Counted from the stretch's first letter, positions 35,881 through 46,820 are shown. The stretch: 64,000 nucleotides of DNA from Aurelia coerulea (GCA_039566865.1 CM076957.1:6581896-6645895), one strand, 5' to 3'. Notes: generated by a model not told the origin, from the letters alone. Made by a program: numbers and translations.

Positions 35881-36527
35881 GACTTTCTGACTGACCTGGA
35901 GCCCCCTCTTAGATTACAAAGGACTTTGTAATCAAAAAGAAACAAAGAGATTCTAGCGCATGGTAATAGGTTTCCCGGCTGTTGATCTGCTTTGAACTTT
36001 ACCAGCATAACAAAAGGCTCAGACAAAAGGGACAGTCCTCGGTATCCTCAACAAGATCATCTTTAAAAACTGTTCACATTTTAATTGGGTCATCCTTTCA
36101 AAGTAAACTAGTACGCAGATGAGATATTTTAGACCCAGCAGGTAAATGTTGAATTGTTTATAGAGAAAACATCTTTATTTTGAGCAAGGCTATAATCACA
36201 AGAGTTTGGAAGGCCAACATCAATTTTTTCCCTGTTTGTCCTAATAATCAATTTAGAATAATTAAATGTTGTACTCTTACAATTGGATCACTGTTTTATT
36301 AACCCTTTTGGACAAGAGGGTGGTTTTCGCTCCCTAAAAAGCGTTCTGAAATATGTCCTTCGCTATTGTAGAGGAGCGTGTTTCACTTTGCCTGAGAATA
36401 TCTTTCTTTCTTTAAGTGCCCAGGGACTATTAACTTGCTCTGAGGACTTCCAACTGGGTTGCCTTTTCCCAGGTTGACATGAAACGCGCTGCTTGTTATT
36501 TTGATGATTTGAAATGGCTGTAAGGAC
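34716..36527. other. No gene; CTTT microsatellite
   Basis: The only feature is (CTTT)n with ACTT variants at about 35848-35880, followed by CTGACTTTCTGACTGACC. No recognisable coding sequence. Confidence 0.5.
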
Positions 36528-36535
36528 ACCTGTTC

Positions 36536-36899
36536 CCCGGGGGGGGGGGGGTACTTCACATATTTTGGGTACGGGGACGTGCCATCGAGAAGGGTATCGA
36601 TTTTCACAATTTTGGTATAAGGAACGGTATCGATTTTCACGATTTTGGTATAAGGAACGGTATCGATTTTCGCAATTTTGGTTTAAAGAACGATTTTGGT
36701 ATACTTTTTCGGAAAATTGGTATAAGGTCGGGTATACTTTTTCGCAAAATTGGTATAAAGTCGGGTATACTTTTTCGCAAAATTGGTATAAAGTCGGGTA
36801 TACTTTTTCGCAAAATTGGTATAAGGAACGGGTATGTTTTTGAAGCTTCGATGGCACGTCCCCGACCAAAACCTGGTCAAGTACCCCCCCCCCCCCGGG
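36536..36899. mobile_element. Poly-G-ended MITE, copy 6, 8-bp TSD
   Basis: Begins CCCGGGG with a G-run, GTACTTCACATATTTTGGGT, ACGGGGACGTGCC. Ends GGCACGTCCCCGACC, AAGTAC, a C-run, CCCGGG. The perfect duplication ACCTGTTC (36528-36535, 36900-36907) splits the left end of the host MITE. The core is two blocks of tandem repeats of about 33-40 bp, one built on GGTATAAGGAACGGTATCGA and one on GGTATAAAGTCGGGTATAC. The frames here (repeats of FWYKERY or NWYKVGY) are translations of the repeat. Confidence 0.92.
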
Positions 36900-36980
36900 A
36901 CCTGTTCATATGGAGGCGAGCAAGCCCGATTTCGCATTCTGTTCGCATGGCAAAATCCATCCCACCTACTGGGCTGGAAT

Positions 36981-37298
36981 CCCGGGGGGTCTACCTTGGA
37001 GAAAAACAACGGGGATGTGCCTGCCAAAAGAAAACTTTATGACCCGGTCCTGGAATAAATATTTGAAAACATAGTACCTGTCCTGGATAATACAAGTGTC
37101 TTTTGTGAGTTACCTTAATTTTGCATGTCAAATCTGACCTGTCCTGGGAAAAGAGCTTTGATGAACATACCTGTGCCCAACCTGTGCCGGAATAAATACA
37201 CAAAAGGTATAACCCTGTCCTGGAATTTTCTTCCGAAAATGGGGCCCTATTGGCAGGCACATCCCCGGGTGCTCAATGTATTAAGTAGACCCCCCGCG
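36981..37298. mobile_element. Poly-G-ended MITE, copy 7, 8-bp TSD
   Basis: Begins CCCGGGGGGTCTACCTTGG, with GGGGATGTGCCTGCC about 35 bp inside. Ends GGCAGGCACATCCCCGGG, then AAGTAGACCCCCCGCG. Perfect duplication GCTGGAAT (36973-36980, 37299-37306). The core alternates TGACCCGGTCCTGGAATAAA / ACCTGTCCTGG-type blocks. Shorter G-runs than its relatives make the whole end readable. Confidence 0.88.
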
Positions 37299-37583
37299 GC
37301 TGGAATTGGTGACGTGACATCGTTGGTGGGATTGTTTTGCATGCCCAAATATGTGCACTAGAGACGTTTTCGTCTCGGCTGGCAGGCTCGAGGGTTCATA
37401 TGAGAAAATTTTGATTCCGCCAAGCGGGATCCCGGCAGTACCTGAGTGAGATCTCGCCTACCAGGCAAGCCCGCCTGCTCATATGAACAGACAACAAACT
37501 TTGAATGGGAAACAGGGGTAAGGTGAGATCTCGGCTAAAACCTCCAAACCGGAGCGGGCTGGCTCGCCTCCATATGAACAGGT

Positions 37584-37811
37584 CTTAAATCGATCCCCTG
37601 TTTTTGGCTACTTTTTGAGGATTTTAGACATGCCCTTTTCCTCCAAATCCTTAATTTTTGAAATTTACCGTGCCAAAAAAAATTATGAAAAATGCTCGTA
37701 GCATAGGCTAGTATTTAGCGATAGAAAAACGTTTGAAGCATTTCAATGGGCCACTTATTTAATTTTCTGTGACAGATTACGTTGGGTCACTTTTCTGGGT
37801 CACCCAGTATA
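37584..37811. mobile_element. Possible solo right end of a TA-inserted element
   Basis: The stretch ending GGGTCACTTTTCTGGGTCACCCAG next to TA (37812) is, read on the other strand, CTGGGTGACCCAGAAAAGTG. This resembles the CCGGGTGACC start at 63054. No left partner was found, so only the end itself (about 37770-37811) is supported. Confidence 0.4.
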
Positions 37812-39939
37812 CACCATTTGATTGGTCTTGAACAGTACTTTCATTTGATATGTAGGTTATATAGTTTCTTAAGCTATATTTTCCCAGTATTGGAGTTTCT
37901 TAATTCTTTGCAATTTAAGAGTTGAGTTTCTTATTGGCAGCTTCTTATACAAAAAAGTGTCGACCAACATTGTCGTATAAGAATCCTTGTTGTATTATTT
38001 AAGACTATAAATTCTGGATGCCAGTTATGATCGCTGTGACTACCAGGCGTGGCAGTCATTCGTAGAAGGCTCTGCATATCATTTATAATTCATTCAGTTT
38101 GAAAATTATATCTGAGAATGGGAAGGTTAATGTATTCAAGCAGCATGTGCTAGCTATACATTCTCAATCGACAAACAGTGCAAGGTGATTAGATTGCTAA
38201 GAATTATTCGTGATTAACTTGAATGAACAATAAGACTAGTCGCTATGTTTTCAAACTTCAGACAAGGAAGTGTTATGATAAGAGACTTTTAACATGTTTT
38301 TGTTTACGTCATTTGGCAACCACAGCTCTTCGAAAGAGTCTGAAGCAAGATGGCGTACTGCTGGGCAAAATCTTACTTTCCATGTTTTAGAATAAGTGGT
38401 TCATGCACGTAGGCTCGCAGGCTACATTAATCAGTGCAGCCATATGGTCCGTTTGCCTCCACCGGTCTTATAGAGCCACCCTCGCCCTCATCTAATTCCA
38501 TCTTTGCCTAATGGACAATTCTAGACCAAATGAAGAGGATCTTTCTTTATTCTGTTGTTTTAAGTTACAATTTTCACTTGTTGCCATTTCCTGGATATGT
38601 GTTGAACATCTTACATTCTGCTATCAGGAACCTAGACCTTAATTTTTTCTCAGATCTACCAGATGGCCCTAAATGGTTCTTTTGTCACTTTTGGAGTATG
38701 CAAATGAGGCTCTGCAAGACTCCAAAGAAGCATTGATGTAGCTAGCCAATGCTTTAATTAACAGGATTTTTTCAAGGAGATTTGTTGTTCTTGTTTACCT
38801 TTTAAGAACGTTAAAAGAGAAGAGAGAGCTAAGCCAAGAAACAAGGAATTGCTCGATGCATCAAGAATCACTTCAAACATCAAGCAGTGAACGAAGTATG
38901 ACATTATCAGCTGAACATCTATGAAATTTCTAGGTGTCTTCATTTCCAAAAACACGACATTTTTTAGACACAAAATTCAATTTCTTTCTTGGAAGAAGGA
39001 AAACCAATTGTATCTTAGTGAAAATCACTACATGACACTTAAGTCACTTCTACTGGAATTAATAACATCTTCTCAAAGGCAAATAGGTAGTTTCGCTGCA
39101 TTCGTTCTTAGCATATGATTCAATTTCTAAAATGTTCAATCTGAAATTAGGGACAGTGCAAAGTTTATTTATAACATGGCCGGTGCAAAACGTAACGGGG
39201 AATCTACTTTTTTTTAGCTTGTACTGAACTGGTTCAACACTTTTTACAAAGCAAATATGAACGGGGCAGTACCTTTTTATAAGCTCAAGATGAAGTTTGA
39301 AATATGAAATGGCTCATTTTGAGGACAAAATTGTGGATCATGGATTTCTTCGTTGACAAAGTCTCGTAAAGGCAAGGATTGATCTTGTTATGGTATTTGG
39401 CTAATTCATCGGTGGTACCAAACAACATTTGTTGCTCATTAATACTGGGCAGATATATTTTTTAAGGAAGGGGTGACGGGGCAGTTGGTTTTTTGGCAAT
39501 AATTTCATACAGGGCGAGCAGATTTTTTTGTAAGAGTTTTTGTTCTCCACCGGCCACGTAATATAATAAATTTTGCCCTGTCCCTACTTTAAAATAAAGT
39601 TTCAAAGCTTTAGCTCTCAAATGATTGTTCTCACCTTATCAAGGTTTTGGAGAAGACTAAAGATGCCTAAAAGCTACATGCATACCGTAGACTATGACAT
39701 TGCCCAGAGTGCAATACGGAGTTAGAAAGTATTCAGAAACATGGATGCAATGCATTGCAATCCAGGATGAAATGCTGTGAGAAATATGGACAGAAAATCA
39801 TGGCATTCCGTGGTATTGACTAGGTTTAGATTTGTACTGCTACGCTGGCTGCGAAACATGGCTGTTCATCTTGCACTTCTATATTACCTGTGGTAGCTGT
39901 TTTCTACCCTCTTGCACTTTAATCTTATCTTATCTGCCT
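37812..39939. other. Long stretch without recognised genes
   Basis: AT-rich. Short frames (38530-38736, 38921-39118) have no recognisable domains. Confidence 0.45.
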
Positions 39940-39948
39940 GCCAAGCAT

Positions 39949-40014
39949 AGCCTGTGTTCCAGACCACTTGTAAAGCAAGCCCTTTCCTTTACAAGTGGTC
40001 TGGAACACAGGTTA
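39949..40014. mobile_element. 66-bp foldback element with 9-bp TSD
   Basis: Two exactly complementary 25-bp arms (39951-39975 CCTGTGTTCCAGACCACTTG plus TAAAG, and 39987-40011) enclose an 11-nt loop. The direct repeat GCCAAGCAT lies on both sides (39940-39948, 40015-40023), so this is a transposed unit like 13255-13333. It also folds as an RNA hairpin, but the duplication favours a mobile element over a microRNA. Confidence 0.82.
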
Positions 40015-40023
40015 GCCAAGCAT

Positions 40024-41759
40024 TGAATCATTACAAGACTTTAAAATTAATCGTGTAGAGTTTCATCATTTTTTCAATTTGTAAAGGAAACTTTAGGTAC
40101 CTTCCAATAATTCCAGAGAGAGCATCTTTGATATCACTATCATTTTCAGAATTACATTGTTTTTAAAATTTCTGCTAGTCTCGAAGTTGTGACGTCATAA
40201 AATTGCTAAATCGTAAACCAGAAGAGCAACATGCTTTTTACTTGTAGACCCAAAAGCTGAGTATGTCTTGTGTTGGTCGTATCTATTTTCCTCCATCAGA
40301 TAGAGTGTATGGAGCTTTTAATGTTTGTCAAAGCTTCAGAAACTCCTTCTTGTACATCCTTTCGTAAAACTTCAAAACGCTGTAATTCTAAAATGATGAT
40401 ATCAAAAAGTCTCTTAGTTGAACTTCAGCAAACAACCAAACGTTCCCTTTGAATATTTCATCTGAAAAAGTGGGGCAATGATATTTTAAACATTTGATTT
40501 CTACTGTTTTTGGAAGAATTCAACGCTTATGCATTACCTGCTTTACTCCACCTGAACAAGCGGAATGAAAAACAGATAAATTTGTGTCATAGGCCTATTT
40601 GTTCAAAATCGTTGCTTGCAAAGAATTCTGAATCTAGAAATCATGTCCCTGCTGATTTGATTTTTTGCTGCGATGCTTGCAAATTCCTGTGCAATTTCTG
40701 CATTTCTACTCAGTTTTAAGCAAAATGTACCGCAAAAATTTCTTTAGAAATTGAAATCTCAGCTATTGATCTTGTCTGTAGTTTTTCAACCCAATTTGAC
40801 GGCTTGACTTTCATAAAGCAGTATTTGTGCTCTTGCAATGCTGAAATATTTGCACATTTCTCTGTTTCCAGGCAGTTCTAAGCCAACCTTATTGCAGAAA
40901 GTTACACAGAAAGATAAACATTAATCTTTGCATGACTGAATTTATGGATTTCACTCTCGTGAAACTCTTAAATATTTTTCCGAGCGGCTTGAATTCATAC
41001 GCAGACATTACTAGAATAAAAGATAGGAGAATGAGTCTCGACTTTTAGCTCCTATCTTCGACTTTGCAATTGATTGATAGAGTTGCAGATAATAAAGTTT
41101 CTAAGCTTTCGAATATATTCTAAGCAGTGTTAAGCAGCCTACTTCAAGCAAACTTCTATTCTACAACTACCGATCGATATGAATCACAAACCTCATATTC
41201 TCGGTGATCGATTTTCCAACTTGGATCTCGCAAATTTCAATCACCTTGCTAAATCTTTCCTACACCTTGCTTGAGCGCTCTTCCTTCTTTCGTGTGAAAA
41301 CAAAAACGGTTGATGAACTAGAAAGTGTTGATTTCTGTCACGCAATCCATAATATGAGATATTTTATTCATGATGATTTGTGAATGAAGAATTCTTCGCG
41401 TGAATCTACAGGTGTCCAGAAACAAGCTATTATTGCCACAAATGATTCTTTCCTTTCAGAAAATCTTAAAAACATATCTATACTGTTTAACTCTGTCCTC
41501 CTAAGATAACAGGCCTATAACAGGTAACATGGGCTAGCAGTGCACCAGCCCCTGTTAACTGTTGGCATAGCGCATATACGGTCGGTCATTGACAAGAGAA
41601 GCCATATTTTCCTCCAAAGAACGCAGCGTGTTTCCTCAATCACCACACAAGTAAACATTAACCAATTAATCCCCTAAGGAAAAACTTGGGGCCACAAGCA
41701 TGACTAAAGATGCAAGAAAGGTGAGGCAGTTATTAGTTATTAGTCATTAGAATTAGTCC
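40024..41759. other. No gene seen
   Basis: AT-rich. An imperfect hairpin at about 41520-41565 (AACAGGTAACATGGGCT against AGCCCCTGTTAACTGTT) is the only structure noticed. The frames at 40270 and 40510 are unrecognised. Confidence 0.45.
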
Positions 41760-44612
41760 AAAGTATCGGACCAGAGCATACACACAATCATTGGACAACT
41801 GCACACGCAACAGCAAGCAAGGAAGTCCAAAGCATTGGACTACTGTGCACTCAACCATAAGCACGCAAGTCCAACACTGTACTTTATCTCCCTGGTACAC
41901 ACAACCGCAACCGCGCAAGTCCAAAGCATTGGACTACTGTACGCACAACAGCAAGCATGCAAGTCGCAAGCATTTGACTACACTGTACGCACAACTACAA
42001 GCATGGAAGTCCAAAGTATTGGACAACATTGTACACTCAACAGCAAGCACGCAAGTCCAACACTGTCCTTAATCTCCCTGGTACACACAAGCGCAACCAC
42101 GCAAGTCCAAAGCATTGGACTACATTGCACACGTAACACAAGCACGGAAGTCCAACACTGTACTTAATCTCCCTGGTACACACAAAACGCAACCACGCAA
42201 GTCCAAAGCATTGGACTACATTGTACACTCAACTGCAAGCACGCAAGTCCAACACTGTACTTAATCTCCCTGGTACACACAACCGCAAGCGCGCAAGTCC
42301 AAAGCATTGGACTACATTGCACACACAACTGCAAGCACGGAAGTCCAACACTGTACTTAATCTCCCTGGTACACACAAAACGCAACCACGCAAGTCCAAA
42401 GCATTGGACTACATTGTACACTCAACCGCAAGCACGCAAGTCCAACACTGTACTTAATCTCCCTGGTACACGCGACCGCAACCACGCAAGTCCAAAGCAT
42501 TGGGCTACATTGTACACTCAACCGCAAGCACGCAAGTCCAACATTGTACTTAATCTCCCTGGTACACGCGACCGCAACCACGCAAGTCCAAAGCATTGGA
42601 CTACATTGTACACTCAACCGCAAGCACGCAAGTCCAACATTGTACTTAAGGGGGGGCTTCTGCTAAAATCATGCAAAATGAGAACCTAATTCAAGGGCTA
42701 ATATCTCCAGGAATAACCATAGGATGCCTGCCAAGTTTATACTTTTCTGAAAGCACAACTCTTTGGGAACTCTAAAATATTTCCAAAACGTTCATACATG
42801 CCCCCCAAAAATATGGTGGGGCATGGACAATATAAGCATTTCGCGGTAACTTCTGAAAGGCTCATTCTTCCCCCACCCTGTTTTTTTCCACAAAGCTGCA
42901 TAGATTGTCTTGTAACCTTGTAAGAATATTGGTTAATACTTGTTCTATGCTCCTATGTGACATTTTCAAAAAATTCACAACCGTTGCCATGGTAATCAAG
43001 AATGAACAAAGGACAAATATAAATCCATCATAAAATCACAAACAAACAAAATTTTTGAAAAATGGCCCATAGGAGCATAGTTCTATATCAATACAACAAA
43101 CTGGTGAAGTTTGGTTGGTTTTGAGTTTGGGGTTGCAGAAAAACTTGGGTGGGGGGCAGCACAGCATCCGAAAATTGATGTTTTGAGAAAAACGGACTTA
43201 AAGTTAGAGGTTCTTGTAAAACAAAGATGTAAGTGTCACTCTCATTATTATTGAGTCATTTCTTATTTCTCTGCCTCTTTTTCTTCAAATTAGTTAGTTT
43301 TATGTAAGTTTTTATTTCTTTTAGCAGTTATTGGTCCATAAAATCCTTCTTTATATGCACCTGATTCATAAATTGTCCCTTCAACATTTTGAATCCGTTC
43401 CTCTTCTCGTAACTTTGTCTGTGTGCCTGTCTTTTTACTTGCCTGGCCTTTTGAATTTCATTTGAACTCTTCTCTTGTACCTGACTTCTTTATTCTTTTC
43501 CTGCTTTCCTTCTTACCACTACCAATGTATGGGTAAATTCCTCCTGCAATTTCTTGTGCATTCATCACATCCTGTCTTCTTCCTGTACTGTAGTATTGCA
43601 GACCCAACAACAATTTCAACTGATGTTAGGCCTTTGTTTCTGTACTTTCTTTGGACATTTGTCTGTTCCATATCAAGGAATGGTATGGATTGCTGTTATT
43701 GCTTCAGATGCAGGTTTAATTTCTCTGACAGATGTTAAAGTTTCTGCCTCCTCTATCCCTGAAACATTTTCTAAAGGTTGGCTTGGTGTTGGATTGGTCA
43801 CAGTACTGTTTGTAGGCCAAAAAGGCATATACCTTTGGTCTGAATCCCTTGTTTCCGACTGTTTCTTCTCATCAGCGTTGCCTTCAAACCTTGGTTATCT
43901 TTGGAAATTCATGTGTACACGATATTTAACTCCATAAGGCATCTTGCACGAAGTCGAAATTTGAAAAACGTTGAAACTCAAAGCTGCAAACTCAAAAATC
44001 ACGATCCACCATTACAAATTGCAGTAAAACGCATAGAGATCCCGGATGAGCCACAGGGAAACAATGTAATTGCACTCTGAACCTTGATCTTTCACAGGGA
44101 TGCCAGAATGCAGCATTCATTTCGGTTCTGAGGGGGGAGGCAAAAACGGGGAAAAATTGGGAGTTTTCTCGCGCGTTGTCATGGAAACCACGAAAGAAAC
44201 AAAAGCAAAATCAGAGCTGCCTTCAGAAAAGTTTAATTTTCACAGCAAATGCGTATTATCACGGAAGGAAAGTTTCTGGAACTTGTTACTAACATATTAG
44301 GGTGAGTGAAAATCCAAAAAAAATTTTTTTGAAAAAATTGTAGGAAAATTGAATTTTTGCAGCAGAAGCCACCCCTTAATCTCCCTGGTACACGCGACCG
44401 CAACCACGCAGGTCCAAAGCATTGGACTACATTGTATACTCAACCGCAAGCACGCAAGTCCAACATTGTACTTAATCTCCCTGGTACACGCGACCGCAAC
44501 CACCCAAGTCCAAAGCATTGGACTACATTGCACACACAACTGCAAGCATGCAAGTCACAAGCATTTGACTACACTGTCCACACAACAGCAGCCACGCAGG
44601 TCCAAAGCATTG
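41760..44612. repeat. 97-bp minisatellite of paired ~48-bp half units, split at 42646
   Basis: The array runs 41760-42645, is interrupted by the element 42650-44375, and resumes 44376-44612. CTTAATCTCCCTGGTAC recurs every 96-97 bp (42260, 42356 and on). Each unit is a dimer. One half carries CAACCGCAACCACGCAAG then TCCAAAGCATTGGACTACATTG. The other has CAACCGCAAGCACGCAAG then TCCAACACTGTACTTAATCTC. GTCCAAAGCATTGGAC is itself a near palindrome. Copies at the left edge are more diverged. Many overlapping frames on both strands come from the repeat and are not genes. Confidence 0.92.
42650..44375. mobile_element. TTAA-inserted element (piggyBac-like) inside the minisatellite
   Basis: GGGGGGGCTTCTGCTAAAAT at the left mirrors GCAGCAGAAGCCACCCC at the right. 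TTAA lies on both sides (42646-42649, 44376-44379). The neighbouring minisatellite units read GTACTTAATCTCCC, so the uninterrupted site is known and contains a single TTAA. 1726 bp. On the minus strand about 43933-43677 a broken frame, open for about 80 codons after one stop, could be a transposase remnant, but I recognise no motif. The frames at 43475-43937 on the plus strand look like chance. Confidence 0.88.
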
Positions 44613-44741
44613 ATGCAGCTTTTGTTGCTGTTCTGACACAAAAGCTCCGCAAAAAGAAATACCTGGCCATCCCCACTGTTTCAAAAACATTCTGCCAGGC
44701 AGCAATGTTCAATATCATCACTGAATTCGATGGTGCCAAGC
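44613..44741. other. Spacer between minisatellite and hAT-like element
   Basis: A plus-strand reading of this spacer stays open (AAFVAVLTQKLRKKK, TVSKTFCQAAMFNIITEF). It looks protein-like but is too short to identify. Confidence 0.3.
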
Positions 44742-45860
44742 CAGGCCCGTAGCACCTATTGGGGCCGGTCGGGCCCGGGCCCCCCCAATAATTTCCAGAA
44801 GTTGAATTTTTTATTCTTCATAATAACATAGAAAACTGATCATCAGTGACAGGCCCTTGGCACTGAAGCGAGTCAAGACCTATCTAAGTTCAACAACAGC
44901 AAACTACCGCCTCAACCACCTGATGGTGAAACATGTGCACAACGACAGAGTTGATAGATTCAACCTTGTCAGCATCTGGACTGGACTCTCGCTATTTTTT
45001 CCTCCCCCCGTTTTTCCGCGAGAGAGACTTGTAGCAAGTCCAGTCAGCATCGTAAACGAATTTGTCATGATTCAAACGCAAGGAAATTTAACTTTGGAAA
45101 GCTCCACTCTTTTCACATCAGAAGCACTTCGTCAAGAGAGGCGAAAAGTACCCAGACTTCAAGAATCAATAATCATATCTAAACTAACGAGCAGTGGCGT
45201 GGTCCTCGAGATCCTCGAAAACCGAAGAGAAAAAAGCTGGGTATAGCTGGGAAAGAATTTTCCAAGAAATGTCAAATCTTCCATTTTAGCATTGGCAAAT
45301 ATGGAATCAGGGGATGCATTCTAAGCCAAAGTAAAGGATGTTTCTTCAAAAATTTTCCTCATGCTTCAACTCATAAGAGAACTCGCTATCAAAGGTTCCT
45401 TGTCGCTAAAGGCAAGCATGATATTGGGAGATGCATTCTAAGCCAAAGTAAAAGGCGTGGCCCCAAAAATTTTCCTGGGGGCTTCCCCCAGACCCCCTCA
45501 TTTCAATTCCGTCCATTTAATTTACTCTGGCCATGCCATGGCTTTCGTAGGACGCCATGAAAATTGTGTGATGACTTGTAAATCAAATATCAAGTAAATC
45601 TTACGCAATGCTCTCGACAAAGTATTCTTATCCTATCGTAGTTTGATGAAATATATTTGGATTCGTAAATTTCCTATTTTTCTTCAGGAACTTCGATCAT
45701 AAAATGCCCTTTCAGCAATGCACAGAAGGGCGTTGCCAAATGAAAAGAGGGTATTGACCGAGCAATTCTTCCGGGGGGTTCGCCCCCGGACCCCCGGAAG
45801 CTTTATCCCTTCGGTGTGAATTAGGGCCCCCCCAATCTGAAAAACGCTCCTACGGGCCTG
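44742..45860. mobile_element. hAT-like element with CAGGCCCGTAG ends
   Basis: CAGGCCCGTAGCACC at the left mirrors GCTCCTACGGGCCTG at the right, each followed inward by runs of G/C. Flanking 8-mers differ (TGCCAAGC, ACAGTGAT), so no duplication is left. The interior has two CTAAGCCAAAGTAAA blocks (near 45322 and 45432) shared with other hAT-like elements here. No transposase was recognised; the frame 44857-45246 is unassigned. Confidence 0.65.
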
Positions 45861-46820
45861 ACAGTGATCGTGACAGTGATCGTGATCGTAGATCGTGAGC
45901 GGTGATTGCTTGAGGAAGAGGAATCTTCAGATGAGGCTGCCAGAGGCTCTACCACCCTGCAATATTTTGAACGGTGATGACCCTGGTATTTTTGGCAAAC
46001 ATGGTGGTATTTGAAGTGCGCAAAGGCACAATTTGGAAAATTCCACGAGAAGCAGAGTGGAACATTTTTTGGCTCAACTTCACTTGGATGGGCAGATCTG
46101 TTTGCAATAGCAACTCCACTCACTGTAGACAAACACAGGGCTCGCTCAAGGCATGACCGCCACCCTCCTCTTTGGACATCACGGTGTGTTTTGGCCAGCA
46201 ACGAAAATAGCTTATCAGGCTACCAATTTTTTGGTATAATTGTTGGGCTACAGCTCCTGTGTAGATAGCCAACGCTTCTGACAAATCAATGAAATGCTTA
46301 ATTGGCTGCAGCTCACCCTTGATTAGTCGAGAAATGTAGCCTCCGGGGGGCTCAACACCATAAGCAGCTTATCCAAATTACAGGGGTGCAAAAAAACATA
46401 ATCGACAAACTGCCTCTTTTCAACCATATTGGCAATATAACCTGGTACTGGTGGAATATTGCCTGACACTGGACTTGCTGGGGTTGATGAATGACTCAAG
46501 AACTGTTTTGGATTGAGCCCCCATGCTTCCTTTTGAAGGTTTGCCTGCAGCTTAGCTATAACTCCCAGCACTTTGTGCAGGCAAACTTTGGCTGGTTGAA
46601 GCAACCAAATTGTTAGCTGCAACTGGGACAAAAGTTGGGGTAGCTCCAGAGTGGTGTCCCTGGCCTCCTTGACCTTGGGAGGTGACTGAAGGGTTACCTG
46701 ACTGCGCGCTTGGGTCAACATTTGTACCAAACCTTGTTTTCTGCGTTCTCTGCAAAATGAGCTGCAAAGAGTTTGAATGGCAGCCAAGGAAGACTCGAGT
46801 GTTGAACATGCCCCCCACAA
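45861..46820 (-). pseudogene. Decayed retroelement gag-like ORF with zinc-knuckle remnant
   Basis: Read on the minus strand from 46820, one frame gives PPVPGYIANMVEKRQFVDYV, then LLMVLSPPEA. After a stop at 46323 the same frame continues with SRLIKGELQPIKHFIDLSEA. A frameshift near 46150 leads to a segment reading CFSWNFPNC, FAHFKYHHVCQKYQGHHRSK, YC. The C-x(n)-C-x(n)-H-x-C pattern and the preceding F-V-D segment recall the gag-like first ORF of tyrosine-recombinase (DIRS-like) retroelements of invertebrates, followed by a Ser-rich tail. The expected CQKC is CQKY here. Stops and frameshifts make it a pseudogene. Family assignment is tentative. Confidence 0.45.

Larger units (their letters stand above)
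36528..37583. mobile_element. MITE (ACCTGTTCATATGGAGG ends) hit twice by poly-G MITEs
   Basis: With the nested unit 36536-36899 and one ACCTGTTC copy removed, the left end reads ACCTGTTCATATGGAGGCGA. It is mirrored at 37583 as TCGCCTCCATATGAACAGGT, and pairing goes on through GCCCGC. Inner blocks GAGATCTCGGCT and GAGATCTCGCCT also recur. Without the two nested units (36536-36899, 36981-37298) it is 358 bp. The flanking duplication is unclear. Confidence 0.78.

Noticed and set aside
36363..37058. 168-codon and 109-codon frames with repeated NWYKVGYTFSQ or YTNFAKKY peptides
   Set aside because: Products of the tandem core of the poly-G element; they exist in both strands and run through its ends.
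39949..40014. A microRNA hairpin
   Set aside because: The stem is perfect and flanked by an exact 9-bp duplication, which points to a mobile element; small-RNA data could overturn this.
41760..42645. CRISPR-like repeat array
   Set aside because: Units are contiguous tandem copies without unique spacers, in animal DNA.
41791..42689. Many overlapping 60-110 codon frames on both strands
   Set aside because: They are translations of the 97-bp minisatellite and show the same repeated peptide in several frames.
43475..43937. Plus-strand frames of 87 and 127 codons inside the TTAA element
   Set aside because: Low-complexity hydrophobic sequence without motifs; the minus strand looks slightly more protein-like but is also broken.
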